Positions 10,428 through 11,571 of a stretch of 11,571 nucleotides of DNA are shown here, in pieces. This DNA is from Clostridia bacterium (GTDB lineage Bacteria > Bacillota > Clostridia > Oscillospirales > Acutalibacteraceae). A program made the position numbers and the translations under genes. The notes beneath the pieces were generated by a model. It was given only the letters and a program-made list of their open reading frames with translations. It searched no databases and was not told the DNA's origin. Position 1 is the first letter of the stretch; every line of letters begins with the position of its first letter. Location: contig JAFPBM010000201.1 of the NCBI GenBank assembly GCA_017424125.1, forward strand, positions 1 to 11,571, in the 5' to 3' direction.

Positions 10428-11571
10428 ATGGTAACACTTGATAAGGTCTATCAGGCTACGTACGCACTAAAAGACGTAGCAAGAAGAACCGATTTGATTT
10501 ATGCAGAAAAACTGTCGCAAAAGGCAGAAATATATCTAAAAACCGAAAACCTGCAAGTAACGGGCAGCTTCAAACTCAGGGGCGCTTATTATAAAATAAG
10601 CAAACTTAATGAAGAGCAGAAGAAAGCGGGAATAATAGCCTGTAGCGCAGGAAATCACGCACAGGGCGTGGCTCTTGCCGCAACACAAATGGGAATCAAA
10701 AGTGTTGTATGTATGCCCGACGGCGCACCTATTAGCAAGGTCGAGGCAACCAAAGCACTCGGTGCAGAGGTAAAACTCGTTCCGGGTACGTATGACGATG
10801 CTTACGAAGAAGCGCTTCGTCTGCAGAAAGAAACGGGAGCCACCTTTATCCACCCATTTGACGATGATGAAGTCATAGCGGGACAGGGAACAATCGGTAT
10901 AGAGATATTAGAGCAGATTGACGACCTTGATGCCGTAATCGTGCCGATAGGCGGCGGCGGACTTATTTCAGGTGTCGCTTATGCCATAAAGCAACTAAAA
11001 CCCAACGTAAAGGTTTACGGAGTACAGGCAGAACGTGCCGCGGCGATGGAAAAGAGTGTCAAAAAAGGCGAAATTATTGGTCTTGACAGCGTCTCAACAT
11101 TTGCAGACGGTATTGCCGTTAAACGTCCCGGAAACACTACTTTTGATATGATAAGCAAGTACGTTGACGATATCGTAACGGTAAGCGAGGATGAAATTGC
11201 AACCGCAATCTTAACCCTAATAGAAAAGCAAAAACTAATTGCCGAGGGCGCGGGCGCAGTCAGTGTTGCGGCGGCAATGTTTGATAAACTTCCTATAGAA
11301 AATAAAAAGGTTGTATGTCTTATTTCGGGAGGTAATATTGACGTTAATATTCTCTCTCGCGTTATAACCCGCGGCCTTGTAACAACGGGCAGAAAGACAA
11401 CGCTTTTAATTGCGCTTGAGGATAAACCGGGACAACTTGTTGGCGTAAGTACAGTTATTTCAAACTGCGGCGGCAACGTTACAAGCGTCCACCACGAACG
11501 TTCGGATGCCAATATGGCAGTCGCAAGTTGCTTCCTTAGAATAGGCGTTGAAACGCGTGATTTTGAGCAGA
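10428..11571 (+). CDS. ilvA: Threonine ammonia-lyase (dehydratase) with ACT domain, 3' end cut off
   Basis: Partial gene open to the window edge, 381 full codons visible. It deaminates threonine to 2-oxobutyrate, the entry step to isoleucine. The PLP fold-type-II domain (about 1-320) shows the Schiff-base lysine K49 in GSFKLRGA, the substrate loop SAGNHAQG (73-80), the phosphate loop PIGGGGLISG (173-182), and SGGNID (300-305), which holds the serine contacting the PLP ring nitrogen. From ~327 an ACT domain begins (ALEDKPGQLVGVSTVI) and is cut inside. This architecture is the ~400-aa single-ACT type, not the ~510-aa E. coli IlvA with two regulatory subdomains. Members occur as both biosynthetic and catabolic (TdcB-like) enzymes; the ilv/leu context favours biosynthesis with allosteric control. 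It starts 2 nt after the ATPase gene. Serine dehydratase activity as a side reaction is possible. Confidence 0.93.
   Translation, partial: MVTLDKVYQATYALKDVARRTDLIYAEKLSQKAEIYLKTENLQVTGSFKLRGAYYKISKLNEEQKKAGIIACSAGNHAQGVALAATQMGIKSVVCMPDGAPISKVEATKALGAEVKLVPGTYDDAYEEALRLQKETGATFIHPFDDDEVIAGQGTIGIEILEQIDDLDAVIVPIGGGGLISGVAYAIKQLKPNVKVYGVQAERAAAMEKSVKKGEIIGLDSVSTFADGIAVKRPGNTTFDMISKYVDDIVTVSEDEIATAILTLIEKQKLIAEGAGAVSVAAAMFDKLPIENKKVVCLISGGNIDVNILSRVITRGLVTTGRKTTLLIALEDKPGQLVGVSTVISNCGGNVTSVHHERSDANMAVASCFLRIGVETRDFEQ

Noticed and set aside
11015..11512. 165-residue open frame on the minus strand opposite ilvA
   Set aside because: The plus strand here encodes conserved threonine dehydratase motifs up to the ACT domain. 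The reverse frame is low-complexity Ser/Thr/Ala/Ile sequence and looks like a shadow.

Overview
The window is one uninterrupted, co-directional (+ strand) gene run. It encodes the pathway for isoleucine, valine and leucine biosynthesis. The order is ilvB (3' end only), ilvN, ilvC, ilvD, leuA, leuC, leuD, leuB, ilvE, an AAA-type ATPase of the DUF815 family, and ilvA (5' part, running off the end). Base composition is moderate, arginine is mostly CGY or AGA, and nearly every gene starts at ATG behind a GGAGG-like ribosome binding site. The short LeuC type (422 aa), the threonine dehydratase with a single C-terminal ACT domain, and the DUF815 ATPase suggest an anaerobic Clostridia-class Firmicute, possibly a gut or rumen Oscillospiraceae/Ruminococcaceae-like lineage. 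The taxonomic call is inference from gene types and order; no rRNA or other marker is present.

Layout: 1-302 holds the last ~99 residues of the acetolactate synthase catalytic subunit. 313-864 is its regulatory subunit, whose 3' end overlaps the start of ilvC by 20 nt. 845-1864 is ilvC. 1865-1969 is the only real gap (105 nt). 1970-3631 is ilvD. 3646-8029 is a packed leuACDB block in which genes touch, overlap by 1 nt, or are separated by at most 14 nt. 8044-9108 is the branched-chain aminotransferase. 9118-10425 is the ATPase. 10428-11571 is threonine dehydratase, cut by the window edge inside its ACT domain.

How they work together: IlvA makes 2-oxobutyrate from threonine. IlvBN condenses pyruvate with pyruvate or 2-oxobutyrate, and IlvC and IlvD carry the products to 2-oxoisovalerate and 2-oxo-3-methylvalerate. 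LeuA, LeuCD and LeuB extend 2-oxoisovalerate to 2-oxoisocaproate, and IlvE transaminates all three oxoacids. Three feedback points look intact: the ACT domain of IlvN (valine), the C-terminal regulatory domain of LeuA (leucine), and the ACT domain of IlvA. No promoter, riboswitch/T-box or terminator can be supported inside the window, so transcriptional control presumably lies upstream of ilvB.

The metabolic genes are ordinary members of well-known families. The one gene that the pathway does not explain is the DUF815-type AAA ATPase placed between ilvE and ilvA with gaps of 9 and 2 nt. I see no evidence of a wholly new system. Secondary points of interest are the ilvN/ilvC overlap and a serine-to-glycine change in the IlvC cofactor loop.
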